A stretch of DNA of 64,000 nucleotides, taken from NCBI GenBank assembly GCA_949294335.1, contig CASFGO010000001.1, positions 1 through 64,000 on the forward strand, written 5' to 3'. The DNA is from an uncultured bacterium (GTDB lineage Bacteria; Cyanobacteriota; Vampirovibrionia; Gastranaerophilales; Gastranaerophilaceae). The position numbers and the translations under genes were made by a program. Within the stretch, counting starts at the first letter, position 1. Each line of letters opens with the position of its first letter. A model generated the notes under the pieces. That model did no database searches, had not been told where the DNA came from, and was given only the letters and a program-made list of their open reading frames with translations. Below are positions 34,528 to 43,823 of this stretch, one piece after another.

Positions 34528-35750
34528 ATATTTCAGTAGTTGTCCCCGTTTATAATGTAGGAGATGTATTAAGAAATACATTAGATAGTATTGTTAATCA
34601 AACTTTTGAAGATATTGAAATAATATGCGTAGATGATGGTTCAACAGATAATTCATATGAGATTTTAAAAGAATATCAATTAAATGATAATAGGTTCATC
34701 ATCTTGCAACAAGTTCATCAAAACGCAGGTGCCGCGAGAAATCTCGGACTAAGAAAAGCAACTGGTAAGTATATATATTTTTTAGATTCTGATGATTATT
34801 TTAAACCAAATATGTTTCAAGAAATGTATGATGCGGCAGAAAAGCATCAGGCTGACATTGTAGTATGTAATGCAGAAAGACATTATGAAAATGGTGCTAT
34901 TGATTTAAAAAGTGTTCCATTTGTTTATTCAAATACCCCAATAGAGAAACCTTTTAGTTGGAAAGATTTTCCTCAAGATATATTTAAAATGCTATCTCCT
35001 GCTCCATGGAATAAACTTTATTTGAGAGAGCTTATAGTTGAAAATAATTTAGAATTTCAAAGTATAGAATGCTTTAATGATACAAGTTTTGCCTATGCTA
35101 TAAGAGTATTAGCAAGACGAATTGTATATCTTGATAATGTATATATAAATTATCGTAAACAAAGAAAAGGTAGTATAACTTCAACTTATTCCAAGTATGT
35201 AATAAATATTATTAAATGTTATATGCTAACAAGAGATTTGTTAAATTCTTATGGTGTATATAACAATTTGAAACTTCCTTTAACAAAAATATTCCGAGCT
35301 CATGTTCAAGCATTAGTTCCTAAATTAAATAATGAACAATATGAAAAATTTGTACAAGATATAAAAGAATTATTACCAAATGAATATAAGATGTTTTCTT
35401 CAGCTTTTAGGACTGATTATCTTACGTTTGATTATTTGAATAAATATATATCGGGTAAACGAGTGGTATTTTGGGGTGCAAGTTTATATTTGCAAAACCT
35501 TTTAAAAGGTCAAGAAAAACTTGATAATGTAATTGGAATTATTGATAAAAATTCTTCTATTTGTGGAGAGGATATAGAAGGTTATAAAGTATATTCACCT
35601 TCTGCATTAGCTGATTTATCTCCTGAGAGTATTCTTTTAACTATTAAAAACAACTATGAAGAAATATACCCAGAATTAAGACAATATTTAGCAAATAATT
35701 ATCCTGAGATAGAACTTTTACCTAATATTTATGATTTAGCAAAAATATAG
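34521..35750 (+). CDS. glycosyltransferase family 2 with C-terminal Rossmann-like module
   Basis: 409 residues using TTG 34521, which has GGGAG (34509-34513) seven bases upstream and gives an N-terminus (VNISVVVPVYNV) matching its paralogue; an ATG at 34488 would add 11 unconserved residues. GT2 motifs are DDGSTDNS and FLDSDDYF. The C-terminal 95 residues repeat the module found in the preceding protein (VVFWGASLYLQNLL, GIIDKNSSICGE, LLTIKNNY, IELLPNIYD). Likely transfers a sugar in the same glycan. It ends 22 bases inside the convergent 902-residue gene. Confidence 0.88.
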   Translation: MVNISVVVPVYNVGDVLRNTLDSIVNQTFEDIEIICVDDGSTDNSYEILKEYQLNDNRFIILQQVHQNAGAARNLGLRKATGKYIYFLDSDDYFKPNMFQEMYDAAEKHQADIVVCNAERHYENGAIDLKSVPFVYSNTPIEKPFSWKDFPQDIFKMLSPAPWNKLYLRELIVENNLEFQSIECFNDTSFAYAIRVLARRIVYLDNVYINYRKQRKGSITSTYSKYVINIIKCYMLTRDLLNSYGVYNNLKLPLTKIFRAHVQALVPKLNNEQYEKFVQDIKELLPNEYKMFSSAFRTDYLTFDYLNKYISGKRVVFWGASLYLQNLLKGQEKLDNVIGIIDKNSSICGEDIEGYKVYSPSALADLSPESILLTIKNNYEEIYPELRQYLANNYPEIELLPNIYDLAKI

Positions 35751-38437
35751 AAATCTGCAAAAGAAGATTCTCCAATTTTATTTATATCATAAGGGTATTT
35801 ATTAGGAATATGTTTAATCAATTTCCATTCTTTTTTATTATTTTCAATCCAGTCAGTAAATTTTCTATGTTTAACATGAATATAATGCTCTTCATTTTTA
35901 TTAGAGGCGTATATGATTACATATTTATTAGAAGCATCAAAAAGTTTATTCATGTAATCATTAAAAACACAATCTTCAACTAAGTGATATATTACATCAA
36001 GGGATAGTGTAAGTTCTGCTTTTTCATTTCTATATTCAGACATATTTTTAAATTGATAATTAGGATTCTCAAAGAATTTATCTTGGCAAAGTTTAATGAT
36101 AGTATCAGAAACATCAAAACCTAAATAATTTTTCATATTGAATAAATTTAGTTGGTTTCCATCTCCACAACCGAATTCAATCACATTATTTATATTATGT
36201 TCGTTTATAAATTCATTAATTATTTCAGCTTTAAATTCAGCTAGCTTACCATAACTTCCGGCTCCTGAATTCCCATGGGTTTTGTATCTGTTTTCCCAAT
36301 ATTTTTTTGAATTAAAATTAATGTTTGTCACCATTAAATCTAATCCGGAATCAGGATTAGATTCAGAAACATAAAAATCATTTATAGAAAACTCTTTTTT
36401 ATAATCAATATTAGTATTGATATTTTTTCTAACTCCATTATAATCAGCTCGTTTATCAACAACTCTATCAAATTCAATATCTTTAATTTCTTCTTTTGCT
36501 GTAATGGAAAATATTTTATAAGTATCAAATACTTTACCAATTTCTTTTTTTAGTGTTTTAGAGTTATATTCTCTTAAATGCTCTTCATTCCAAGGTTTTT
36601 GTTTCGGTGCAAGCCTATGAGTTCTAGATGGCGTTGTAATTATAAATTTTCCATCAGGTTTTAAAACTCTTTTAATTTCTTTTAAATATTTTCTTACATT
36701 TTTTACATGTTCTATAACATGGAAAGATACGATTGCATCAAATGAATTATCCGGGAAATTTAATTTTTCACCTGTGCTTACACTAAAATTACAGTTATCT
36801 AATTTGTATATAGCTTTTGCTTTTTGTATGGTTTCATTAGAAATATCTATAGCTTCTATTTGTTTAAAATGTTTTGCAAGGAAAGATGTTCCATATCCGT
36901 CACCACAGCCAATTTCAAGAATTGATGAATTCCCCTTAATTTGTTTTGTTACATAATCATATGCAAACTTATGATCAAGATATAAAATATAATCATAGAT
37001 ATTATCGTTATAATATTCAAATACATAGTGATAATCTCTTAATTTATCTTTAATTTCCGGATATTGTTCCAATATATTTTTAAATTGTAAATCATTACCA
37101 CCTTTCAAATTGATTTGATATAAAGTATGTTCAGTTGATAAACCAAGTTCTCTTCTTGGATTTATATATATTACCCTATTAATAGGATTTTTAATAATTT
37201 TTATCTTTTTATTGTTAAGAACTGCCATAGCCCAAAACCATAAATCATCAGCATTAGGTGCTAGCCACATAAATAATTTCTGATCAAAAATATCTTGATG
37301 GAAGCTATTTGGTGGGTATAATATGCCTCCACATCCAATAGCAATATTGATAAAATCTGCAGTATTATCATTAATTGACTTTTTCCAATGAGTATATGAT
37401 TTAATTTTTTCATTTTCAAAAGTTATTTTATGAGCATTATGACAATATATGTACTCGCTATTTTGTAAATACTCGTTATAAAGTTTTTCTAACCAATTTT
37501 TAGGATAAAAAATATCATCATCTGCTGTTACTATAATATCATTAGGATATTCTTTTAAAGTTGGAACCAACTTTTTATATGATTTAATATTGTTGCACCA
37601 TTTTATCGTTAGTCCATATTTTTGTAGATTTAAAACTTTTTTAGGAATATCTTTTTCTTTATTAGGAAATTCTTCTTCTGCAAGCCATAATATTAATTGG
37701 TCGGGTTTAATACTTTGTGTCAAAAGAGAATACAAACAATAATGAATATCATACATTCTTTCCGGGTATGATGTTAATGAAACAATTAATTGAGGATCTC
37801 TTCTCGTTTCATTGATTCCTGATTCTAATAAATTATCTATTTCATTGTCAATTTTTGCGGTATTAAGTTCATTTGAGATAACCATATTGATTTTGTTAAG
37901 TAATTGTTGATTGTAATTTACTTTCGATTCAAGATTTTTGTAATTTTCAAATAGCTTTTTATATTTATCTTCAATTATAAAATTATAGCCTAATATTTTT
38001 ATTTCTTTGGAATACTTAGTGCTTTTAATAGAAAATAATTTATTAATAATGTTTTTAGATTTAAAATTTTTGTTAATATCAAAATCAAAATTAACAAAAG
38101 GTATGATATTAATATCTTTTATAATATGTTTAAGTTCAGTAATTACCGGATAATAATTTCTTATAGCTACAATAATATATTCTGCTTGATATTCAGGTAG
38201 TTTAAAAAATGGAATAATGTTATAACCTAAAAAATCTTTTTTTTCGTCATCTAATGAAAATTTTTTATCACAAATTCCGATAATATCTAAATCTGACAAA
38301 TCGTAATTTTCTACAATTGTTTGAAATAGTAACCCCGCACCATAAATTATAACTTTCTTATTTTGAAGTTTTTCTTTTAATTCATCAAGTTGATAAGACA
38401 TCATATTATCGTTAAGAAATTGTTTTAAATCGTCCAT
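35729..38437 (-). CDS. four-domain glycosyltransferase with two methyltransferases
   Basis: 902 residues, opposite in strand to the rest of the locus. Order: Rossmann-like module (28-110: VIIYGAGLLFQTIVENY, GICDKK); coiled-coil linker; GT2-like domain (215-440: VSLTSYPERMYD, then ADDDIFYP as the DxD and NADDLWFW); methyltransferase 1 (500-610: ILEIGCGDGYGTSFL, FDAIVSFHVIEHV); methyltransferase 2 (720-860: VIEFGCGDGNQLNLF, LSLDVIYHLVED). It probably caps or decorates the glycan with a methylated sugar. It may be a phase- or strain-specific insertion into the locus because of its orientation. Confidence 0.85.
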   Translation of the reverse strand: MDDLKQFLNDNMMSYQLDELKEKLQNKKVIIYGAGLLFQTIVENYDLSDLDIIGICDKKFSLDDEKKDFLGYNIIPFFKLPEYQAEYIIVAIRNYYPVITELKHIIKDINIIPFVNFDFDINKNFKSKNIINKLFSIKSTKYSKEIKILGYNFIIEDKYKKLFENYKNLESKVNYNQQLLNKINMVISNELNTAKIDNEIDNLLESGINETRRDPQLIVSLTSYPERMYDIHYCLYSLLTQSIKPDQLILWLAEEEFPNKEKDIPKKVLNLQKYGLTIKWCNNIKSYKKLVPTLKEYPNDIIVTADDDIFYPKNWLEKLYNEYLQNSEYIYCHNAHKITFENEKIKSYTHWKKSINDNTADFINIAIGCGGILYPPNSFHQDIFDQKLFMWLAPNADDLWFWAMAVLNNKKIKIIKNPINRVIYINPRRELGLSTEHTLYQINLKGGNDLQFKNILEQYPEIKDKLRDYHYVFEYYNDNIYDYILYLDHKFAYDYVTKQIKGNSSILEIGCGDGYGTSFLAKHFKQIEAIDISNETIQKAKAIYKLDNCNFSVSTGEKLNFPDNSFDAIVSFHVIEHVKNVRKYLKEIKRVLKPDGKFIITTPSRTHRLAPKQKPWNEEHLREYNSKTLKKEIGKVFDTYKIFSITAKEEIKDIEFDRVVDKRADYNGVRKNINTNIDYKKEFSINDFYVSESNPDSGLDLMVTNINFNSKKYWENRYKTHGNSGAGSYGKLAEFKAEIINEFINEHNINNVIEFGCGDGNQLNLFNMKNYLGFDVSDTIIKLCQDKFFENPNYQFKNMSEYRNEKAELTLSLDVIYHLVEDCVFNDYMNKLFDASNKYVIIYASNKNEEHYIHVKHRKFTDWIENNKKEWKLIKHIPNKYPYDINKIGESSFADFYIFAKS

Positions 38438-38595
38438 TATTTCTCCTAAAATAACCGAATATATCTTAAATATGATATCATTTATGTATATTAAAGTAAA
38501 TAATGAAAATTGATGATGATTCTATTATAAAAAGCTGTAAATAATAGGCTTTTTAATTGAACTATGCTATTATGAATATGTTGAAAGAGGGAGTA

Positions 38596-39684
38596 ATGTT
38601 CAAAAAAATAAAGGTTTATTATTTACGTTTAAAAAGTAAAATCCTTACACCAAGGATAAACAGGGATATAAAGAAGTATAAATATGTGCATGTAATGTTA
38701 AATGATAAGTTTAATAAACCTTTTGTTGATTTCTTGAACAAAAATTTTGATAGTACAGAGCATATGATTTTATGTTATAGAGCTTGTAAAAATAAACCTC
38801 CGACATTATTTCCTAAAGGGAAAAATGTATATGAATATGTTTATTTTAAAGATATAAAAGGTTTATTAGGGGATAATATTGATAAAATAATTTTTCATTC
38901 CTTATTTATGCCAGGAGTAATTGATAGGTTATATAGAGAACCTGAATTATTAAAAAAATCATATTGGGTAATATGGGGTGGAGATTTATATAATGCTCCA
39001 AGAGATGAAAAAAATGATTTTGTAAGGAAAAATTTTAAAGGTTACTTAAATATTATTGATAAAGATTATGCAATAAAAAAATACAATATGTCAGGTTCTT
39101 TTTACGAAATGTTCTATCCTTCTTTAATAGACAAAGAAAAGTTGGATAATATTAAAATAAAGAAAAAAGATTATGTTCAAATTCAAATAAATAATTCTTG
39201 TGATGAATCAACATTAGAAATGTTAGATGTTTTATCAAAATATAAAGATGAAAACATAAGGATAACAACGGTTTTATCATATGGTAAATTAGGTTATAAA
39301 GAACAAATAATAAAAAAGGGCAAAGATATTTATGGTGAAAAGTTTGAATATCTAGATAAATTATTATCTCCAGAAGAATATTTAAATAATTTAGCTCAAA
39401 ATGACATAATAATACTTAATCAGAATAGACAACAAGGTTTAGGTAATATACTAATATCATTATATATTGGGTTGAAAGTTTATATTCGACCGGAAATAAC
39501 TACTTATAAATATTTAAAATCCAATAATATTAGTATTTTTGATAGTAATGAAATTCAGCAATTGGATTTCAATGATTTTATTGAGAATTTAACCCAAAGA
39601 AGTAATAAAGAGATGTGTGATAAATATTTTAGTGATAAATATTTATCAAGTTTATTAAATGATTTTTTTAAAAAAGAGGATTAA
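38596..39684 (+). CDS. WecF-like (GT56) N-acetylfucosamine transferase
   Basis: 362 residues from ATG 38596 (GAGGG upstream; a TTG 39 bases earlier is unlikely). It follows the TDP-Fuc4NAc:lipid II transferase family: YVHVMLNDKF near the start, VIWGGDLYNA, a central INNSCDEST, VLSYG and NQNRQQGLGNI near the C-terminus. In enterobacteria WecF adds Fuc4NAc to the enterobacterial-common-antigen lipid intermediate. Here it opens an eight-gene operon that ends with WecE, the enzyme that makes the amino group of the same sugar, which supports an Fuc4N-type donor. Confidence 0.85.
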   Translation: MFKKIKVYYLRLKSKILTPRINRDIKKYKYVHVMLNDKFNKPFVDFLNKNFDSTEHMILCYRACKNKPPTLFPKGKNVYEYVYFKDIKGLLGDNIDKIIFHSLFMPGVIDRLYREPELLKKSYWVIWGGDLYNAPRDEKNDFVRKNFKGYLNIIDKDYAIKKYNMSGSFYEMFYPSLIDKEKLDNIKIKKKDYVQIQINNSCDESTLEMLDVLSKYKDENIRITTVLSYGKLGYKEQIIKKGKDIYGEKFEYLDKLLSPEEYLNNLAQNDIIILNQNRQQGLGNILISLYIGLKVYIRPEITTYKYLKSNNISIFDSNEIQQLDFNDFIENLTQRSNKEMCDKYFSDKYLSSLLNDFFKKED

Positions 39685-39685
39685 A

Positions 39686-40339
39686 ATGCAAAAAATTGTG
39701 ATATATGGCATTGGAGATTTTGCTAAAACGGTATCTTATTATTTAGAAGATTTATATAATATAAGTGCATATTGTGTAGATTCTGAATACAAGATATCCG
39801 ATTCATTTTTACAAAAACCAATAATAACATATGATGATTTGTTGATTGATTATTCTCCTGATGATTATAAAATATTTGTAGCAATAGGTTACCAAAATAT
39901 AAATATAAATAGAGAGAAAATCTTTCTTAGGTTGAAAAATAAAGGCTATAAGTTTATTTCATATGTGCATCCAACGGCAGTATATCCAAAAAACTTTGAT
40001 TTGAAAAATAATATTTTTATAATGGAAAATGTTGTTATACAGCCTTATACAGAAATAGGGGATAATACAATAATTTTATCTAATACAGTTGTATGCCATG
40101 ATTCTATTGTAGAAGATAATTGTTATATTTCAGCTGGTTCTTGTATAAATGGATTCGCAAAAATTGGTAAGAATGTATTTATTGGCTCAAATGCAACAAT
40201 AAGAGATAAAATTAAAATAGGAGCTTATAGTTTAATAGGTGCAGGATGTACAATATTAGATAATACGAAAGATTATAGTGTCTACAAATCTAATTTATCT
40301 AGTATAATCAATAAAAAGAGTAATATTATTAACATATAA
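39686..40339 (+). CDS. PglD/NeuD-type sugar O- or N-acyltransferase
   Basis: 217 residues from ATG 39686 (AGAGGA upstream). N-terminal Rossmann-like part (KIVIYGIGDFAKTVSYYL, then DSEYKI) and a C-terminal hexapeptide beta-helix (NNIFIMENVVIQPY, IGDNTIILSNTVVCHD, GKNVFIGSNATI). The catalytic His is in VVCHDS. PglD-type enzymes acetylate the C4 amine of UDP-4-amino sugars. It probably does the job WecD does in enterobacteria, acetylating the WecE product. Confidence 0.85.
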   Translation: MQKIVIYGIGDFAKTVSYYLEDLYNISAYCVDSEYKISDSFLQKPIITYDDLLIDYSPDDYKIFVAIGYQNININREKIFLRLKNKGYKFISYVHPTAVYPKNFDLKNNIFIMENVVIQPYTEIGDNTIILSNTVVCHDSIVEDNCYISAGSCINGFAKIGKNVFIGSNATIRDKIKIGAYSLIGAGCTILDNTKDYSVYKSNLSSIINKKSNIINI

Positions 40340-40353
40340 TAGTAGGAGTAAAA

Positions 40354-41298
40354 ATGACTGATAATAATCAATTTCAAACATATTTTAGAGAGAGAAATTT
40401 TAAATTATTAGATTTCCCAAAGACAGTACTTATTGATACTGTAAGCTGTTGTAATTTAAAATGTTCAATGTGTGTTCATAAAGATATGAAGCGCCAAAAA
40501 GGTTTTATGGATTGGAATTTATATAAAAAAATAATAGATGAAGTTGCAATAAAAAATATTAATGCAAAAATTTGGATGGTATTTTTTGGTGACCCATTTG
40601 TAAGATCTAAGTATAAACCAACAATTTTTGATATGGTTAAATATGCTAAAGATAAAGGTTTAACTAATGTTGTAATAAATACAAATGGCTGTTTAATGAA
40701 TGATGAAAATGCAAAAAAAATAATTGATGCAGGTATCGATGGAATATATGTAGGAATTGATGGGTTTTCAGAAAAAACGTATAATGAAAACCGTTGTGGA
40801 GGGAATTATAAAGAAACTGTCAATAATGTATTGAATTTGCTTGAAATAAAAAAAGAACGAAAATTAGATAAATTAAATGTTTTTGTACAATTTGTCGAAA
40901 TGGATAATAATATTCATGAGAGAGAAGCTTTTAAAAATTATTGGTTATCAAAAGGGGCAAATGTAAAAATTAGACCAATGGTTACTTGGGCTGGTAAAAT
41001 AAAAAGGGAAGTAATGACAGAAACATTGGAAATGCGTAATCCTTGTTTTTGGGCTATGGATTGTATTGTAATAGCTGATGATGGAAGGGTTCCAAATTGT
41101 GCATGTGATTTGGATATAGAACATTCTTTTGGAAATGTCAATGAGAATTCAATTGAAGAAATTTGGAATACAACAATTAAAGATTTTAGAACAATGCATC
41201 TTGAACATAGATTTGATGAACTAAATGACTTTTGTAGAAATTGTAGAGATTGGCAATCCAGTGGAGATAAAATCTATACTCCTAATGACAATGAGTGA
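40354..41298 (+). CDS. radical SAM enzyme with SPASM-like C-terminus
   Basis: 314 residues. C33-x3-C37-x2-C40 binds the radical SAM [4Fe-4S]; FGDPFV, VVINTNG and GIYVGIDGFSE continue the barrel. The C-terminal Cys set (NPCFWAMDC, NCACD, DFCRNCRDW) matches SPASM domains with extra clusters. Glycan-locus radical SAM/SPASM enzymes act as sugar dehydrogenases, epimerases or group transferases; the substrate here is unknown. Part of the WecF...WecE operon, 14 bases before the ATP-grasp gene. Confidence 0.88.
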   Translation: MTDNNQFQTYFRERNFKLLDFPKTVLIDTVSCCNLKCSMCVHKDMKRQKGFMDWNLYKKIIDEVAIKNINAKIWMVFFGDPFVRSKYKPTIFDMVKYAKDKGLTNVVINTNGCLMNDENAKKIIDAGIDGIYVGIDGFSEKTYNENRCGGNYKETVNNVLNLLEIKKERKLDKLNVFVQFVEMDNNIHEREAFKNYWLSKGANVKIRPMVTWAGKIKREVMTETLEMRNPCFWAMDCIVIADDGRVPNCACDLDIEHSFGNVNENSIEEIWNTTIKDFRTMHLEHRFDELNDFCRNCRDWQSSGDKIYTPNDNE

Positions 41299-41311
41299 TG
41301 TAAATTAAAGT

Positions 41312-42298
41312 ATGAATAATATACAAAAAATATTAATATTAGGTGTTGGTGGAAATGTAAGCCAAGGTATTATTCAAGTCATACGTAATAGTAAATGGAC
41401 TAATAATATTATTATTCTAGGTGCTTGTGTTGATGATAATAATATCGGTCAATACATGGTTGATAGGTTTTATATTTCTCCATATGCTAATGAAAAAGAT
41501 TTTCCAACTTGGTTAAAAGACTTGTGTATAAAAGAAGAAATAGACATGGTTATTTCCGGAGTTGAGGAGGTTATATATTCAATTTCAAAAAATCTAAATT
41601 TTTTGAAATCTGGTATAAATACCAAATTCATAGTACCTACAATTGATCAGTTAAACATAGGAAATGATAAATATTTAACTTGTTCTTGGTTAAAGCAACA
41701 TGGTTTTAATTATCCAAAATATGCTAATCCTAATAATAAAGAAGAATTAGAAGAGTTTTTATCGTTAGTTAATTTCCCTATTATTGCTAAATTGAGGAAA
41801 GGTAAAGGCTCAAATGGTTTACTTATTTTGAACAAATTAGAAGATTTAGATTTATTAGAGAATAGTAATAAATATGTTTTGCAAGAATATTTAGGTGACA
41901 ATAATAGTGAATATACGGTTGCATCATACATTAATAAGAATGGAACATTTGAAGATTTAATAATATTGAAGCGTAAGTTATTGAATGGGATGACAATTTT
42001 TGCTGAGTCAGTAAATAATGAAGCTATATATAATCAATGTAAGTTAATTACTCAAGAATTATGTGTATATGGACCATTAAATATACAATTACGAATGCAT
42101 AATAATATTCCAGTATGCTTTGAAATGAACGTAAGATTTTCTGGAACCACTCCTATGAGAAATTTATTAGGATATATGGATTTGCAAGCATTTATTGATG
42201 AATATTTGTATGAAAACACGAATTTATCTGAATATTTTAATGTGAAAACAGGAAGAGTTTATAGATGTTTTAATGAAGTTTTATTAGAGGGTAATTAG
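41312..42298 (+). CDS. ATP-grasp ligase (PylC/CarB-like)
   Basis: 328 residues. N-terminal preATP-grasp Rossmann part (KILILGVGGNVSQGII), central domain with FPIIAKLRKGKGSNGL and KYVLQEYLGDNNSEYTV, and metal-binding end VCFEMNVRFSGTTPM. The fold joins a carboxylate to an amine or thiol with ATP. Beside an asparagine-synthase-like protein and a sugar aminotransferase it may attach an amino acid or other acid to the amino sugar. Its stop overlaps the next start by one base. Confidence 0.87.
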   Translation: MNNIQKILILGVGGNVSQGIIQVIRNSKWTNNIIILGACVDDNNIGQYMVDRFYISPYANEKDFPTWLKDLCIKEEIDMVISGVEEVIYSISKNLNFLKSGINTKFIVPTIDQLNIGNDKYLTCSWLKQHGFNYPKYANPNNKEELEEFLSLVNFPIIAKLRKGKGSNGLLILNKLEDLDLLENSNKYVLQEYLGDNNSEYTVASYINKNGTFEDLIILKRKLLNGMTIFAESVNNEAIYNQCKLITQELCVYGPLNIQLRMHNNIPVCFEMNVRFSGTTPMRNLLGYMDLQAFIDEYLYENTNLSEYFNVKTGRVYRCFNEVLLEGN

Positions 42299-43194
42299 TG
42301 AAAAATATATTAGTTACAGGTATAAATGGTTTTATAGGAAGGCATATTTCATTTGCATTATCAAATAAATATAATATTTATGGCATATCAAGAAAAGAAT
42401 ATTTATCAAATGGTATTTGTGTAAAATATATTCCATTTGATATTTCATCAGATTTATTTGTCGATAAAGTCAGTTTGATATTAGATGATATATATGCAAT
42501 AGTTCATGTTGCTGCAAATATTTCTAATAATATAAATGAATTAATAGATACAAATTGTCGAGGCTCAATACATATTGCTCAATTAGCCCAAAAATTAGAT
42601 GTAAAAAAAGTAATAAATATTTCAAGTATACAGGTAATAGGAGAGCCTAAATCACTACCAATAGATGAGAATCATCCTATTGCACCTAAAACCTTGTATC
42701 ATTCAACTAAAATATTTGGAGAATATGTTTTAAATAATTTATTAGATTTAGGAATTGGCGTGTATAATTTAAGAATATCTTCTCCTATTGGTTATGATAT
42801 GCCAAATAATAAAATTTTTTCGGTTTTTGTAGATAATTGTATGAAAAATGAAAATATTAATATTTATGGACAGGGACAACGTATTCAAAATTATATTGAT
42901 GTTGAAGATATTTCGCAAGCAGTTTTAAAATGTATAGAATCCAATAAATTTGGAACTTATAATATTGCTTCGGATAAATCATATAAAAATATTGAGTTAG
43001 CTCAAATTTGTAAAAATGTATTAAATTCTGATAGTAGTATTGTTTATGCAAATAATATTGATACAGAAGAAGAAAAATCTTGGATAATATCTATTGATAA
43101 AGCAAGAAAAGAATTAGGATTTAATCCAAATATAAGATTAGAAAACACAATTAGACAAAGGCAAAATTATATTGAAGGTAACAGTATTAAGTGA
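42298..43194 (+). CDS. NAD-dependent sugar epimerase/dehydratase (extended SDR)
   Basis: 298 residues starting at GTG 42298 (AGAGGG upstream). NAD-binding ILVTGINGFIGRHIS, then the catalytic Ser in ISSIQVIG and Y-x3-K as YHSTK, with the extended-SDR LRISSPIGYDMP. It probably makes or reshapes the sugar nucleotide of this locus. The tail overlaps the following phosphoesterase gene by 23 bases. Confidence 0.9.
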   Translation: MKNILVTGINGFIGRHISFALSNKYNIYGISRKEYLSNGICVKYIPFDISSDLFVDKVSLILDDIYAIVHVAANISNNINELIDTNCRGSIHIAQLAQKLDVKKVINISSIQVIGEPKSLPIDENHPIAPKTLYHSTKIFGEYVLNNLLDLGIGVYNLRISSPIGYDMPNNKIFSVFVDNCMKNENINIYGQGQRIQNYIDVEDISQAVLKCIESNKFGTYNIASDKSYKNIELAQICKNVLNSDSSIVYANNIDTEEEKSWIISIDKARKELGFNPNIRLENTIRQRQNYIEGNSIK

Positions 43195-43777
43195 TATACA
43201 TGCTAATTTTAAAGCTTTAAAACAAATTGAACATGATATTTTAACTTCTGATTATGTTATTTGTTTGGGTGATTATATTGGTTATGGATATGAGGTAAAT
43301 GAAGTTATAGATTATTTAAAAAAAATTAAGAATGTAGTATGTGTTTTAGGAAATCATGACAGTTATTTAATTAATGGAACCCCTCCGGAAGCAAATAATG
43401 TTGTAAGAAAAGGTATAGACTACGCTCAGGCATGTATAAGCGAAGATAATTTTAATTGGTTAAAACAATTAGATGTTCAAAAAGAATTATTAATTGATGG
43501 GGAAAAATTTTTAGTTCAACATGCCTCTCCAGAAGATCCGCTAAAAAAATATTTATATCCTGATAATCAAAGTATAAAAAAATATTTTAATCTTGGTTAT
43601 AATTATATTTTATTCGGGCATACTCATCATGCTTTTTTATTACAAGAAAATAATAAATATATATTAAATCCTGGTTCAATTGGGCAACCTCGTGATAAAA
43701 GAGATATGTTAAGTTATATAGTAATATCAGAACAGGGTGTAGAAATAAAAAGAGAAAAAATAATTTCAACAGTTTAA
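43172..43777 (+). CDS. YfcE/MJ0936-like metallophosphoesterase
   Basis: 201 residues from TTG 43172, giving the family N-terminus MKVTVLSDIHAN. All metal ligands are present: D-x-H in SDIHAN, GDYIGYG, GNHD, then QHASPED and GHTHHA. Calcineurin-like phosphodiesterase. Inside a glycan operon it may hydrolyse a sugar phosphate or nucleotide by-product. Translationally coupled to the epimerase. Confidence 0.87.
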   Translation: MKVTVLSDIHANFKALKQIEHDILTSDYVICLGDYIGYGYEVNEVIDYLKKIKNVVCVLGNHDSYLINGTPPEANNVVRKGIDYAQACISEDNFNWLKQLDVQKELLIDGEKFLVQHASPEDPLKKYLYPDNQSIKKYFNLGYNYILFGHTHHAFLLQENNKYILNPGSIGQPRDKRDMLSYIVISEQGVEIKREKIISTV

Positions 43778-43823
43778 AATATAATATATATAAGGTAAGC
43801 TAAGTAGTATATAAGAGGTATTT

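Noticed and set aside
38529..38554. weak hairpin AAAAAGC/GCTTTTT before the WecF-like gene
   Set aside because: Only seven mostly A-T pairs with a 12-base loop; not strong enough to call a terminator.
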